Positions 11,975 to 23,262 are shown, numbered from the stretch's first letter. The stretch: DNA of 64,000 bases from Ctena decussata (GCA_963989385.1 OZ022509.1:56277431-56341430), one strand, 5' to 3'. Numbers and translations: made by a program. Notes: generated by a model not told the origin, from the sequence alone.

Positions 11975-12235
11975 GCCTATTAGCCGTAGGGGCATTGGGG
12001 GTTAGAGGCCCACTGTAACTTGGGCACAGCAAACGAAAGGCGGAACCCATTCCCCTCCTTTCGCTGCCATATCCTTCCCTAATTCAAAGAAGGTAGCTAT
12101 CTACTGCTGGGTTGACAGAGACTGTCTTTCAGTCGTCACATAGCGAAGCCAGGGCGCGATCTCACGACCTTGTGGCGACTTTCTCTACCATATCCGAGCA
12201 TCTCTAACCACTCGACCACGGCGCCCACGGACAGA
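11975..12235 (-). mobile_element. tRNA-derived SINE (Ser/Leu-like head)
   Basis: Read on the minus strand from 12235, the head GCCGTGGTCGAGTGGTTAGA contains an A-box-like word, followed by GGTCGTGAGATCGC as a degenerate B box. A unique body of about 180 bp runs to the low-coordinate end. Head sequence and size fit a tRNA-derived SINE. No target duplication was identified. Confidence 0.55.
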
Positions 12236-13407
12236 CAAATGTGTATTACGAAGGAGCCATTTGTAGGCATAAGATATGAGGACATATGTGTAAAACTAAA
12301 GCTGGGCTTGTAAATAAGCTGGGTAGAGTTAAATTCTTTAGAAGCAAGGAATACACCTGAGAAACAAAAAGAGCAGACTCGGTCTAGTTTAATCTGCTCA
12401 TTACCAGTAATGAAATTTGCACACCGGTCACTCTCCCTAGCACTGGCTGAAGCAGAAGACTATCTAAGTTTTCAACATCTTTTGAAACGAACTCAATGAT
12501 CCAAAAGGACCTGAAAATATAAGCTTCCAAGTATGATGATGTACTGGGAGACATTTTACGGCCGCCACCCGACACAACACCAGCTGCAGTGAAAATGAAC
12601 CACTTCTGAACAGTTAGATATGCAAGGACATTCGGCGGCGTGTGCGACTATGGTTACGTACAGCTGATTCACCCGGGGAACGTCGTTACGATAATTGAAA
12701 CGAAAACAACATGAGCAGTTACATCCTTTGGAACCAAGGGATACACCAACGCACTCGTTACTGTATGTCCACAATCATAACATTGTCCTTGACAATGACA
12801 ACGTGTAAAAGGCAGAGAAGGCAACACAAAATGCAAACAGTCAAAGGACGTTTTATTAAAAAAGTTGATAAGGTGATCTACCCTTTACCAAGAATTTGTC
12901 GGAGTCGGAATGTGAGTCGGACGGATCAGGATAAATGCAAACTAAAAACTATTAAGTATACTTTCATGAGTCATAGTTTATCCTTCACAACTCATAGTTG
13001 GTAATTGCACCATACAAAGTGGAAAGTACAAGAGTCTCCATAGTCATGCTTGTGGTAAAACGTCTGAACACAAATCACTATGAAAACACGCATCAACAAT
13101 AACGTTTGGTGATAAAGGTTGGGTTGATTTGCATATATTGAGTATAGTATGGAGAGCTTGTTTTTGTAAAATGACACATTGCTCCAGAAAGTATCATTTC
13201 CTTCTCTGGTTCCCCATCGAGCGATTTAATATAAACAAAAGCGGGGTGACTGGGTCTTTTAAATTTGCTAATCACGATCATTAACTATCACAACCTTGAC
13301 GCGATACCTCCCGATAGACCATTTAACGAAAGAGCAATGAGGCCTGTAAAACGTTAGTTGAGACTTAAGAAACTTCTCTGCAAAGTACGTCACATACATA
13401 TACATAT
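12236..13407. other. Unassigned; contains one short shared repeat
   Basis: A stretch of about 65 bp at 12535-12600 containing TTTTACGGCCGCCAC and ACACCAGCTGCAGT recurs at 43652-43715, so a dispersed repeat passes through. No gene recognised. Confidence 0.4.
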
Positions 13408-13420
13408 ATGTAATGCCAAT

Positions 13421-13692
13421 TGCCGGGCCGCGTAGCGCAATCGGTAGGGCACCTGACTCATAAGTCAGAGGTCCTGGGTTCGAAACCCGGTCTGGCCACA
13501 TACGTTCATTTCTTCTTCCGCTGATTCAAGAGTTACTGGCGAAAGTATGTGCACTTAGTACTGGTTAACCGCTTAGGAGGTCTAAGCCTGCCCAGGACTA
13601 GTATGGTTAGGTTAACTGACCGTCCCGACATGTCCCGACATGACCATAGCTGTTTACCGTGGCCGTTAAACAACAAATCAATCAATCAATCA
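13421..13692 (+). mobile_element. Full-length tRNA-derived SINE (family S1)
   Basis: The 272-bp insertion is flanked by a perfect 13-bp target duplication, ATGTAATGCCAAT (13408-13420 and 13693-13705). The head is tRNA-like with A box TAGCGCAATCGGTAGG and perfect B box GGTTCGAAACC. The body includes CCCGACATGACCATAGCTGT and a small internal duplication of CCCGACATG. The 3' end is GGCCGTTAAAC followed by (AATC)n. Two further copies, one inverted, are at 32499-32961. The tRNA part has a 6-nt rather than 7-nt anticodon loop, so I call it a SINE head and not a tRNA gene. Confidence 0.9.
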
Positions 13693-13705
13693 ATGTAATG
13701 CCAAT

Positions 13706-15659
13706 CATGAGCTATGAATTATACAACCCAGTCGTGTTTTAAGTTCTGAATATTAAGTACATTTTCATATGTAACAGATCGTTTTTCACTCTTAGGTGCC
13801 CAGATACTTTCCCAGTAGATGAACTCATGCATAATTTTATTGCGAGATATGTCTTGAATCGTTTCACTACTGTTTTACTCATGTAAATGATCGTGATTGG
13901 ACAGCTTTCAACAACGAAATCCTCGAGTATCTTTAAAAATGTTGAAAACTTATCTGAATAATTTTACATGTAGTTGGCCTGTTTCCGAAAATAAAAACTT
14001 TGTTATATGGTAATTATATAAGGTACAGGAGGAAGATCCCATTCACTGCCTCACACTTTTTAACCAGCATCCAGTAGATAAAGAAATGTTGGCACCAAAC
14101 TGTTAATGTGCATCTGCTTGTTTCTTCGACATTTAAACCACTACGATGACTATAGACTTTGAATTCGGCAATGTTGATCTATTCACAGAGGCGAATGCAT
14201 AAAAGCACGGATCAGTGTGGGAAGCGGTTCACATCTTGTGATAAAATGTGGGTTACTGTGCATATTAAATCATATAATTGTCAATACTTCGGAAAAACTA
14301 AAAAAAAAAACTGTCCTCAAATTACAATTCCTTTTCTGGTTCCCTGTCTAGCAACGGACCCTCTGTCTGTACATTGTATTTTACCGCTTCATGGGTCCCT
14401 GCCTGTGCATTGTATTTTTACCGCTTCATCCAAGTTATGATAGAATGACCAAAATCTTTTAGAACCCTTTTTCACCGGAAACTCAATGATGTTATATTTT
14501 CAAAAGCTTGCTAATCAGTTCATTTAAAATGACAAAGCTTCCAATTATACCAATGATAAAGAAAGGGGACTTTTATCACAGTGTGAACTGTAAAGTAGGG
14601 TGTGAAATATGAACAGGAACGTATGCAATATGTTTGTGAGTTCATGTGTCATATTGTATACTTCATATTTCACAGCTCATCATTTAGGCTTGATTCCAGA
14701 TAGCTCAGATCTGACATCTTGTTTCATAAAGTGTGAGGTATAATATGGGAATACATTAAAGGTTTCCAACAGACTTGTGATCGTAGTGGCAGTGAGTAGG
14801 TGTTAAAGCGCTCGTCTCTCTATATTCGTTGTCATAAATTTTTAAGCACAAGCTGTAAACTGTAAAAAATGCAAACTGAATTATCAAATAACTGCGCGCC
14901 TGTAATATACGAGACTTCAAATAACGCTTTACTACATGTACTTCACATCTTATACTTCATTTTACATTTTATATTGCAAGCTGCGATATATGACGCCTCA
15001 ATAGTGAAGTGTGACGTGTACGTTATGAACTGTTAAAATTGACGATAAATGTTCAAGTTTCCATACTCTAATAATTGACCACAAATTTGCGTTAAGGGCT
15101 TCAGTACGAAGTCTTTCTACTTTGCGGAACAGACAGCGTCATGACGTCATAACGTCGCCTACGTCCAAACAGACGGTTTATTTTGACGTCCTTTAACTCA
15201 TGTAACGTGGCGTGAATCGATGTAGTTGTTGAAGTATAAACTACATTACCAGTACCATGAGTACGTTCTAATGTTTTATCATAGGACTTTCCAATAAATG
15301 CACTGAGAATGTAAATACCAGTCACCACGATCTTCATGGTATTCTTTCTGCCGTACTTCATTACGAACAGTGTTCACCGATAGTTTTCAGTATAGTCGGA
15401 TAGTCGATAGTTTGATCTTATTTAAACTAGTCTACTAATACACTAACTGACTGAATAACATGGCATATTCTAAGCAAAATTAATTTGAAAAAAATGACCA
15501 AATAACATTACATGCATGCATTGTAATACTGAAACTTAGTACTTTTTTAGTTAAGTATGTAGTATTCTGAATACTAATCAGTTGATGAAATGGAAGGAAG
15601 ATACTATATTAAACTCAAACCTCTGATAAACCAATACATATACTCTAAAAATATTGAAT
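13706..15659. other. Unassigned sequence
   Basis: No supported gene or known repeat. Short ORFs on both strands (for example 14159-14440 and 15101-15361) have no recognisable features. Confidence 0.4.
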
Positions 15660-15905
15660 TTGAAATCGGTAATCCAACCATAACACTATGAATTTACTCA
15701 ATTTTACAAAACGGTAATCCAGAGGCTCACAGAATCACTGGTAAAACACAAACCAAAACACCAGAATATGTAAGGTATTAATCCAAATACAGGAGTGAAT
15801 TTATTAATGCACAACATATAACGGTAATCCAGATATGAGTGAACTCTTCAGCAAAGCACAAATGGTAATCCAAATATATGAATATACAGAACGGTAATCC
15901 AAATA
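15660..15905 (-). repeat. Five spaced GGTAATCC motifs beside element B
   Basis: The word A(A/T)(C/T)GGTAATCCA occurs five times, near 15667, 15711, 15820, 15859 and 15891, separated by 30-110 bp of unrelated AT-rich DNA. On the coding strand of element B this lies just 3' of its pol remnant, so it may be 3' untranslated or LTR sequence of B. Function unknown. Confidence 0.5.
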
Positions 15906-15942
15906 TGTTAGAATAATGAATTCACACAAACTCAGTGGATTA

Positions 15943-16544
15943 TTAACGAACGTAATCTTTCAGATATTCTGGCTCTCTCCTGTCACGCTTTGGACGTCCC
16001 TCCACTAACTGCGGAGGAGGTTTTGTCTCTAACTGTGGAGGAGGCCTTGTCACAGACCTCTGATTTTCTGGATCAACGGCAACGCTATTGTCCAGACCTG
16101 TTTCTTCTCCCCGACTCGTATTTAAATCTACCTTCCCTTCAGCAGTCATAGTTTCAGTATTTATGGAACCACTTTGTGTGAGTAATGGTTCGCGCATAAA
16201 TGATAGCGGTGATTTGTCACGGATTTGCACTGGCACATCTTGGCCTGATTCGAATGCGGTTTCTCCAATATTCCTGATTCGAATGCGGTTTCTCCAATAT
16301 TCAGCTCCAGTATACCAGACTGAGTGTTATGTAGCTTTAGCTTTTCAGGCCCATTTTTTGGTTTTAGCTCCTGACACGGTTCACAGACCTCACACATCTG
16401 TTTGATATCAGTGTGCATTCCTGGCCAGAAAAGTGTTCCTTTTAGTCTCCTCATTGTGCTGTCATAGCCTAAATAAGATGCAAGTGCTCTTTCTTTCATT
16501 TCAGCTCTCAAACTTTTAGGTACCAGCATTGCTTCACCTTTCAA
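15943..16544 (-). pseudogene. Element B: integrase zinc-finger and pol C-terminus remnant
   Basis: The minus strand from 16544 reads the end of a Ty3/gypsy integrase N-terminal domain: LGYDSTMRRLKGTLFWPG then MCEVCEPC, the Cys pair of the HHCC finger. The DDE core is missing. After about 40 residues, partly a short duplication (AFESGILE region), the frame passes to a Pro/Arg-rich tail ending RPKRDRREPEYLKDYVR, which resembles a pol C-terminus. This is the downstream half of the element whose upstream half lies at 31561-36000. Element A was inserted between the RNase H linker and this finger. Confidence 0.7.
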
Positions 16545-17442
16545 TGTTGGGTGCTGAGGTGCACGGGCGTGTCCGCCTACTGTTTGCGGTTCGCTATGAA
16601 TGTATAGCGTATCTGTCCTGCCAGTTATTCTCTAATGATTCAGTGGGGTAAATTTCCTGCTTGCTCCCCAATCCGGATGCTCAAGTACGAGTGTCTGCTT
16701 TGCTATTGTGGTTTAGGATGGTAGCGACTAGGCTGCTCTTCTAGACCTCCAGGGCCGAACGGACTCAAGCACACTAGTTAGGACTAGACTAGTGCATTAC
16801 AAACAAAAAATGGACTTCCAACTAAAAGAGCTTTTGAAAATGTTAGGGTCTGTTTCTCTTATATTTCAGGTACAAGAAAGACAATGTGGTGCCAAACTGA
16901 ATCTATTAAAAATAAATTACTAAAAAATGCATGTTTTGTTCTTATTTCAATCCCTAATATTACCAAATGAATAGGATGCTAATGTGTGCTGAAGAATGAT
17001 TATGCTAGGGCTCCCTTACAAACACAAGTAACAATAATAAGACCAATCAATGACTGGGCAAAGTGCATCATGGAACAAGAATAATGCATGACAAACAGTA
17101 AAACAATGCAGATGTTACAAGATTAAATCGGTTGAAATACTTTATGTAAAAGCCCTTAATCAATTCACTTGTATTCTCTTACAGCGGCCATGGTAAAATT
17201 GTAAGTTAGTGGCTTGGATGCGAATTCAAGAGTAATTCGTCTTTTATTTAGCGAAATAAGAAAATAATTTAGGAACCTATGACAGTCTTGCTTTACAAAA
17301 TCATTTCCGAAAGCAAATCATAACAATTGAAGGAATTTAGAACAAAAAAAAAAAAGATCGAAAAATCTACGAGAAAGAAAAATAAAGGTGTTTACGTTTT
17401 GAAAAACCTATCTGGAAGTCCTCGAACGGTTATGCGGGTTTT

Positions 17443-17450
17443 CTTTTATA
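17443..17450 (-). promoter_or_regulatory. TATA box in 3' LTR
   Basis: The minus strand reads GGGGGGTATAAAAGAAAA in a GC-rich upstream context, the expected layout of an LTR promoter. The identical site is in the other LTR. In this copy it would direct transcription out toward element B and lower coordinates. Confidence 0.6.
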
Positions 17451-17663
17451 CCCCCCAGCTACCCGCTACCCCGCAAACCTGCCAGGAAGCTGGAACTGGG
17501 TAGAATTCCCGCATCGCCTCGGGTTCGGGGTCACGTGATCCCGTGGTAACGTTGGGGAAGAACGTCAAAACGATGCGTTCTGCGGGATCGCCATTAAAAG
17601 CGTACCGAAACAACCCAAGGTTGCCTCAGGAAAACAGCGAAAACTCCACAATCATGAATGAAA

Positions 17664-19901
17664 GTAAAAAGTATGCAAAGACCAGGAACTGAAACAATCA
17701 AAATCCAAATCCAGCCCTCAAACCATAGTTGGAAACAACTAAGTTTACAAATAATCAAGATACAGAGAACATATGGCCAACCGAGTGAGCAGCTTGTTCC
17801 CAAAAGTTGGCCACTCAGCAACCCAAACCGAACCAAAAATAATAAGAACATACATAAGGTAAAACATCACAGAAACTCTGACACCAAAAACAGGCAACAG
17901 AGAACCACAACAGAATTACCGCCTTGGAACGGTCAGTAATGAATTACTGGGGGGTTTAAATCGATTTTACAGGCCCAACCTCACCCTCAGTTTCTGAAGT
18001 GGTACAAAACATTTAGTTGGTTGTTCGGTTCGCATGATAACCCTCTAACTCGTCAATGAATCATCACGGTAAACACATAAATCAAATTTCAACACCATGA
18101 AGAAGCAAAGACGAGGACTCAACAAATACAACGGGCCGTCTGACAGGTGGAGATCCCTGTCCTGCCAAACAACCCCACTGGAAATCTGAAGCAAAAGAAG
18201 GTCACCAGTCGAGCCCCGGTGGACCAAGCAACAGACAAAAAGGCTCCGGTCCCAACCAACTAAAATATATAGCTTTAGGTCGGGGCCATCATAGAGTCTG
18301 ACGACCGATCCCCCGGTGTCCAATTAAAGAGTGCAGCAAAGTTATCAACCGTGATTGGGTTAATCACTAAGCATGCAGACTGTCGCATAACATTTAAATT
18401 ATAGCCAATACGTTTGTGACGTATTATTATTTTTCGGAATTGATCAGAAAAATCAGTCCTACCCTTAATCTTTTTGAATTTGTATACTAAGTCACCATAA
18501 AATTCTGGTTCCGATAGGCCTTGGTGTAAAAGAAATTTTAATCCGACATCAAATTTTGAAACCAATTCATGGTGTCTGCGATAGAATTTAGAAAAAGCCT
18601 TTCTAAGCTTATGATACCGATAGCCCTGTTGAAGAAGTTTAGCAGTTAAACATTTATTACGAGCATTAAAGTCATCTACATGACTACACACTCTAGCAAA
18701 TCTTATAAGTTGAGAAATATACACTCCATAAGAGGGACGACGTGGAACGTCACCATCCAAAAATGGAAAATTAACTATATCAAAGTCAAAGTCATCACGT
18801 TTATCATAAATTTTAGAAGATACAAAACCGTTGGAAATAGATAGATGTAAATCCAAAAAGGGGGCCTCGGTATCTGAAGTATTAGCTTTATTCAATTTAA
18901 GTTCAGGTGGGTAAATTTGGTTAACCATGCTTTCAAAATAAGGATTATCAATATTCAGAAGATCGTCTAAATATCTAGAGGTTGAGTTAAATGCCTCAAT
19001 GATATCAGCTTGATTATCAACAGAAAGAGAAGTCATGAAATCTCTGTCATAACAAAATAAAAACAAATCGGCCACAAGAGGAGCACAATTTGTACCCATC
19101 GGAATACCAACAATTTGTCTGTATAACTTATTACCAAATTTGATGTAAATATTATCTAAGAGATATGATAAGGCGTCACATACATTCTGACATGACCAAA
19201 GACTATATCCTCTGTATATTATACGGTCAGTAGAAGTGAAAAACGCTTTCTTATCGTTACAGGCAATATAAAGGGTATCTTCATTTTTGGAGAACTTTTT
19301 GAAGGCCCTCTCAATCAAATCAACAAGTTTTTCCTTTATTGAATTATGGGGTAATGTGGTATAAAGAGTAGAAAAATCATAAGTGGACAAACTAGTCGCA
19401 CGGAACCCTCTGGACTTCAGTTTACTAAGTACCTCGCCAGAATTTTTTATAGGCCAAAACATATTTTTCCCTGACCTCTCATACACTGTCTCATAGTACC
19501 AAATGACACGAGATTTCACAGCAGTGAGGCAAGAAGTTAATAATTTAGATAATTCTGTAGTAGTACAAGAGCTAGAGTTGGCAATGAATCTAGCTTTATA
19601 CGGTTTTTTGTGAAGCTTAGGTAACCAATACATCGTAGGAAGTTTGTCTTGGCGTTCCTTAACGTTTACAGCAAACTTTAAAGGCAAACCATTTGAGTGG
19701 CTATTAACGACAGTCTTCTCATCTGTAAAAGTCTCTTCGTAAGCCGTGGTGCCATTAAGTTCCTGCTTCAAAGTGTTAATATAGTGCAACCGACAAACAA
19801 CAACAATGTTGTTTGCGGCCTTGTCAGCAGGAACCAAAACATACTTCCTATGAAAATCCTGGATACCCTGCTTCAAATATCTAAAGGAAGATTTAGGCTT
19901 A
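17664..19901 (-). mobile_element. Penelope-like element, 5'-truncated insertion
   Basis: The uninterrupted sister LTR reads GAATGAAACCTATC at 31061-31074. Here GAAA is duplicated at 17660-17663 and 19902-19905, bounding an insertion of about 2.24 kb. Its high-coordinate end opens in the middle of the reverse transcriptase ORF, so the copy is truncated at its 5' end. The last 276 bp (low-coordinate end, GTAAAAAGTATGC...) recur as a separate short copy at 53588-53863. Confidence 0.85.
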
Positions 19902-19903
19902 GA
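18275..19903 (-). CDS. Penelope-like reverse transcriptase, N-terminally truncated
   Basis: An uninterrupted frame enters at the insertion edge (KPKSSFRYLKQGIQDF) with no genuine start and runs about 540 codons to the stop at 18275. Reverse transcriptase motifs in order are LPTMYWLPKLHKKPYKARF (template-binding region), STYDFSTLYTTLP (first catalytic Asp), GIPMGTNCAPLVADLFLF, and SRYLDDLL with the two catalytic Asp, followed by APFLDLHLSI. The KLHK block and the order of motifs fit Penelope-like elements better than LINE or LTR enzymes. The GIY-YIG endonuclease some of these elements carry is not visible downstream. No frameshift or stop was found, so the copy is probably young. Confidence 0.75.
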   Translation of the reverse strand, partial: SKPKSSFRYLKQGIQDFHRKYVLVPADKAANNIVVVCRLHYINTLKQELNGTTAYEETFTDEKTVVNSHSNGLPLKFAVNVKERQDKLPTMYWLPKLHKKPYKARFIANSSSCTTTELSKLLTSCLTAVKSRVIWYYETVYERSGKNMFWPIKNSGEVLSKLKSRGFRATSLSTYDFSTLYTTLPHNSIKEKLVDLIERAFKKFSKNEDTLYIACNDKKAFFTSTDRIIYRGYSLWSCQNVCDALSYLLDNIYIKFGNKLYRQIVGIPMGTNCAPLVADLFLFCYDRDFMTSLSVDNQADIIEAFNSTSRYLDDLLNIDNPYFESMVNQIYPPELKLNKANTSDTEAPFLDLHLSISNGFVSSKIYDKRDDFDFDIVNFPFLDGDVPRRPSYGVYISQLIRFARVCSHVDDFNARNKCLTAKLLQQGYRYHKLRKAFSKFYRRHHELVSKFDVGLKFLLHQGLSEPEFYGDLVYKFKKIKGRTDFSDQFRKIIIRHKRIGYNLNVMRQSACLVINPITVDNFAALFNWTPGDRSSDSMMAPT

Positions 19904-20397
19904 AACCTATCATAAAATGGGTATCAGAATTTACAGGAATAAATATGCGATGTGACTGTCACAGTTTTCAAGTTTCTAATAAAAGGGAAATTGGCAAAAC
20001 CTTGCGTTAAATGTGAAGAACTGTTGTTTGACAGATGACAATATTGATTTTCTGGAGCGCAGAGACGCTACACACTGTCCCATAATGCAACTTTACACGG
20101 TCAAGGTCGCAATCAATACACAAAATTTGATGGAGGTAAACATGAACTGAAATGTAGCGTGGAACGCAGTTTTTGAGAAATACTTCTGAGTAACGGATAA
20201 ATTACTAAAACCATCAATGTAAACATGTGAGGTAAGACATTAAATTTCATGGCACATAAAAATTTTAAGCTGTCAGGATTCAGATTGACGGAAATACTTG
20301 GGAAATAATTGCACAACAAGACAGCTGATCATGACAGTAATGGAAATATGGGTCATTCGTGTTCAGGTAGCAACAGGGTTAGGACCGGAACATATCA

Positions 20398-20409
20398 CTA
20401 CCCCCTTCC
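20398..20409 (-). promoter_or_regulatory. Polypurine tract of element A
   Basis: The minus strand reads GGAAGGGGGTAG immediately before the 3' LTR start TGATATG. The position and composition fit a polypurine tract priming plus-strand DNA synthesis. Confidence 0.6.
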
Positions 20410-21597
20410 AGTGTTGTTAAAGTTCCGTCTAACAACTCTAAAAAGGTGTAGCAAGGGCTATGCCGGAACAGAGAATGATCCATAAGGAATCAACATCACA
20501 AATCCTGGTCACGGCACCAAATAACTTCATGTATAAAAATGGGTAAACTTAATGCTAAATAAAATTTGAGAGTAACAACACACTAACAATGAGTAAATTG
20601 AACAACTTTGGATTAGTAAATTGAACAACTTTGATATGCATAGACTAGTTAATCAACAAAATTTGGCAACTTATGGACGGCATGACTAGGCAACTTGAGC
20701 ATATTTTTCTAACCTTACCTATTATGAACATGAAATGGGTTAATATTCAAACTTGTGGAAGGATTCTATGATATAACATTGCAGTGTACTGCCTTCGATG
20801 AAAACTTGATCTAATTTACACAAACTCTATGATGGAATGACGTATTCACTTTAAAATGAAAATGAGATCAGGCTGATAACATTCAAATAGGCTCAAACCA
20901 CAGGGTTTACTCCAAGATATCAGCCACTTAATGGGATGAAAACATGAAATACAATCTTGAGATAAAAGGATACAACTGTTCCTAGTATCACCTGAGAATT
21001 CTCGGTACCCTAAGCACATTTCAGTCTGATATTACTAGGCTAGCGTGGCTAAAAAGTAGGCCCGCAGTCAGCCATAGCACCTTAGCAATGACAAACTGAT
21101 GACCAACCTTCAGCTCGGCAAGTGCCCCCACATTTTAAATTCACCCCTGTAAGAAAACTCTAATGACGGGTTAACTCAAAGGTGAAAATGAAGGCTACAT
21201 AGAGAAAACCACCAAGTTGATTTTCTCTACAATATCTCTAAGACAGCCTAGCAACTAAAGGAACTGTTTGCCTCCTTAATAAAAACATATGTATAACACA
21301 CAATATGCCTCTGCTGCTTCGAATTTATAATCAATCCACTGTGCACTTTGTATATCTGAATCCATCGTATCTATTCACTTTTCACTTTAAAAATGATTAA
21401 AATTGATTTTCACTTTAACACTGTATTTAGCACTTTGTGAAACACTTTTATATTCCAGTCTTTCGATCGTTTAATTTTACTTCATTTTATTTCACTTATA
21501 TCTGTCTGTATGATTTATCCCTCGGTATATTTAGTATTCTCAAATTATCTTGTACTGTGCTGTGACTATGTCCATCGTCCTTCAAAGTTCCCTCTCC
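20410..21597 (-). other. Element A 3' untranslated stretch
   Basis: About 1.2 kb between the third ORF and the polypurine tract, AT-rich, with no long frame on either strand and no recognisable motif. It belongs to element A because it lies between its LTRs. Confidence 0.6.
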
Positions 21598-23262
21598 CTA
21601 CTTCCTTTTGGGTATATCTTGTATTGAGTTCTCCGTATAAGAGCGCCCGAGCACTGATTTTACTTTGGGCTCGGGGCTGTTTTCCTTGCCTTCTCTTTCC
21701 CTCTCCTGTCTCCTCCGTTCTCCTCTTTCCTTCCTTTCGGCTTCCCTCCTCCTGTCCTCTTTTCTCCTTTCCTCCTCCTCCTTCCTCTTCTCCTCCTCCT
21801 GCCTTCTCTCCCAGTTCAACCTTCTCTCCTCCCTATGCTGATCTTGCTTCTCCTTCTCCTCCATTGCTTTCCGTAAACGGTGCATACCATCAGCCATCTT
21901 TCCCATTTCACAAGCATTGTCCGTTAAACGTTTCTCTACCCTTTCCACTGCCTTCAGGGCCTTCGACATCACCTCTTTTAGTCCCATCATTACCGTCACC
22001 AAACTATTCAAGGCTACCCTGTCCACCGAAAACACGTTTTGGTCTTTCTCTTTATCATCACCCTTAGACTCACTCGGCTCTCTTGTAGGATTCCCCATGA
22101 CTCTTTTGGCTTTGGGTACTATTGGGTCCTCACTTTCTGGAGAGGAAGGTCTTTTCTTCTGGGGTGTGGTGATGGACAGCTCCTCATCCCGGGTCCCAAG
22201 CAGTTGTTCTCTGATGTCCTCCTCCTGCTGAAATTCGCCCGTGCCATCAAGCGTCACACCGGTAGTGGCGGCAGCTGCAGACATCATCTGGGCTGGGTCC
22301 ATCAACTCGGCAGTCAGAACTGGAGTGGCCAACTCATTATTGTCAGCTGGCTTCAGCACACTCTCAACCGCTTGCGGAGTCAGATCCGGAAGAACTGCTG
22401 ACTGATCTGTCACTACTGAACCACCTAAGTCTAGCCACGATGCTCCCTCGGATACATCTGAACAAGTGCTCGTCAGACCAGATCTGTTGGAAGACTCTGC
22501 GGCATCCAGGGGGTTCACAACACCAACAGCTTGGAAGGTCACTGGGACGGCATCCTCCTGTAGTCTGGCTCCTTGGGTAGGTACAGCTGGCGTCTGGACT
22601 ATCGCCTGCCACCCTGGTGGCAACTGGAAACGGCTGGACACTGGCGTCTCCAGTCCCATGGGAGTCGGCTGCGTTGGAGGATAGCTCTGTAACTTCGGAC
22701 CTGGGCTTTGCAAGCTAACCGTCGGTTGCCTGGAACTGCTATGTCCTCTACCCATAGAGTTGATGCACCACGAAGGACTTCCAATTGGCGGCGTCGTTAT
22801 GGATGGTCCGACATTGCACACCACAGGAGACAGAGAGCTACTGACTGGGTTGGGGTTGGCTCGCATCACTTTCAACCAATGTCTTATGCTGTCCTCAGCC
22901 TCGTACCGCAAGTAGTCCAAAGGGCCAATAACATACGGCTTGGCACTCCTAGTTAGAAAACCTCTACCCTTGTTTGGATGACCCTTCTCCGCTACAAGCT
23001 TCTTGTGTGGGAGATTATTGTCAACATGATGTTCAAGCTGGTCCAATCTCTGGCAATGAAAATGACACAGGCGGCAGTAGAATGGGATCTCATCCGGCCT
23101 CACGTGCATCTTGTAGATGTGGTCCTCCATCTTCAGTTTCTCGTTAACGTACACCTTCCCATGCTTGTAGTAGCAGGATAAGCACTGATAAGCTCTACCA
23201 CGTTTCTTGGCCTTCTCCACCAGCTCCCTGTCGCCAAAGGTCAGTTCATCTGGTTGCATCAT
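21598..23262 (-). CDS. Third ORF of element A: two zinc fingers and a charged C-terminus
   Basis: An intact 554-codon ORF lies between integrase and the 3' LTR, the place of env in retroviruses and some gypsy elements. I chose the Met at 23262 (MMQPDELTFGDREL); the frame also extends a few codons upstream. Two C2H2-like fingers are visible: Cys27, Cys30, His48, His53 and Cys63, Cys66, His79 (or His78), His86. A long Pro/Ser/Thr-rich middle follows. Near residues 390-420 there is a basic KKRPSSPESEDP patch, and the last 110 residues are an Arg/Glu/Lys-rich likely coiled coil. There is no signal peptide, membrane span or fusion-like segment, so it is not an envelope protein. A nucleic-acid-binding or chromatin role is inference. 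A splice acceptor precedes it. Confidence 0.75.
   Translation of the reverse strand: MMQPDELTFGDRELVEKAKKRGRAYQCLSCYYKHGKVYVNEKLKMEDHIYKMHVRPDEIPFYCRLCHFHCQRLDQLEHHVDNNLPHKKLVAEKGHPNKGRGFLTRSAKPYVIGPLDYLRYEAEDSIRHWLKVMRANPNPVSSSLSPVVCNVGPSITTPPIGSPSWCINSMGRGHSSSRQPTVSLQSPGPKLQSYPPTQPTPMGLETPVSSRFQLPPGWQAIVQTPAVPTQGARLQEDAVPVTFQAVGVVNPLDAAESSNRSGLTSTCSDVSEGASWLDLGGSVVTDQSAVLPDLTPQAVESVLKPADNNELATPVLTAELMDPAQMMSAAAATTGVTLDGTGEFQQEEDIREQLLGTRDEELSITTPQKKRPSSPESEDPIVPKAKRVMGNPTREPSESKGDDKEKDQNVFSVDRVALNSLVTVMMGLKEVMSKALKAVERVEKRLTDNACEMGKMADGMHRLRKAMEEKEKQDQHREERRLNWERRQEEEKRKEEEERRKEDRRREAERKERGERRRQEREREGKENSPEPKVKSVLGRSYTENSIQDIPKRK

Larger units (their letters stand above)
16545..20397 (-). 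repeat. 3' LTR of element A, split by a Penelope-like insertion
   Basis: The LTR shares its ends with 29936-31560: on the minus strand it starts TGATATGTTCCGG and ends GCACCCAACA, a TG...CA pair. Without the 2.2-kb insertion at 17664-19901 it is about 1.61 kb. It contains the same TATA box as the other LTR (17443-17450) and an AATAAA signal on the minus strand near 17243-17248. Confidence 0.85.

Noticed and set aside
13424..13498. tRNA gene (CAT anticodon)
   Set aside because: Good A and B boxes, but the anticodon loop is 6 nt, the acceptor stem is imperfect, and it is the head of a repeat with 13-bp target duplications and other copies.
17594..17851. Minus-strand hydrophobic ORF, similar to one at 53565-53897 on plus
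   Set aside because: Similarity is explained by the shared untranslated 3' end of the Penelope-like element; there is no start context and no need for a protein.
21510..22067. Plus-strand Pro/Ser-rich ORF of 185 codons
   Set aside because: Opposite-strand shadow of the charged C-terminus of the third ORF of element A.
21598..23262. Envelope protein of an endogenous retrovirus
   Set aside because: No signal peptide, membrane span or glycoprotein-like Cys pattern; zinc fingers and a charged tail instead.
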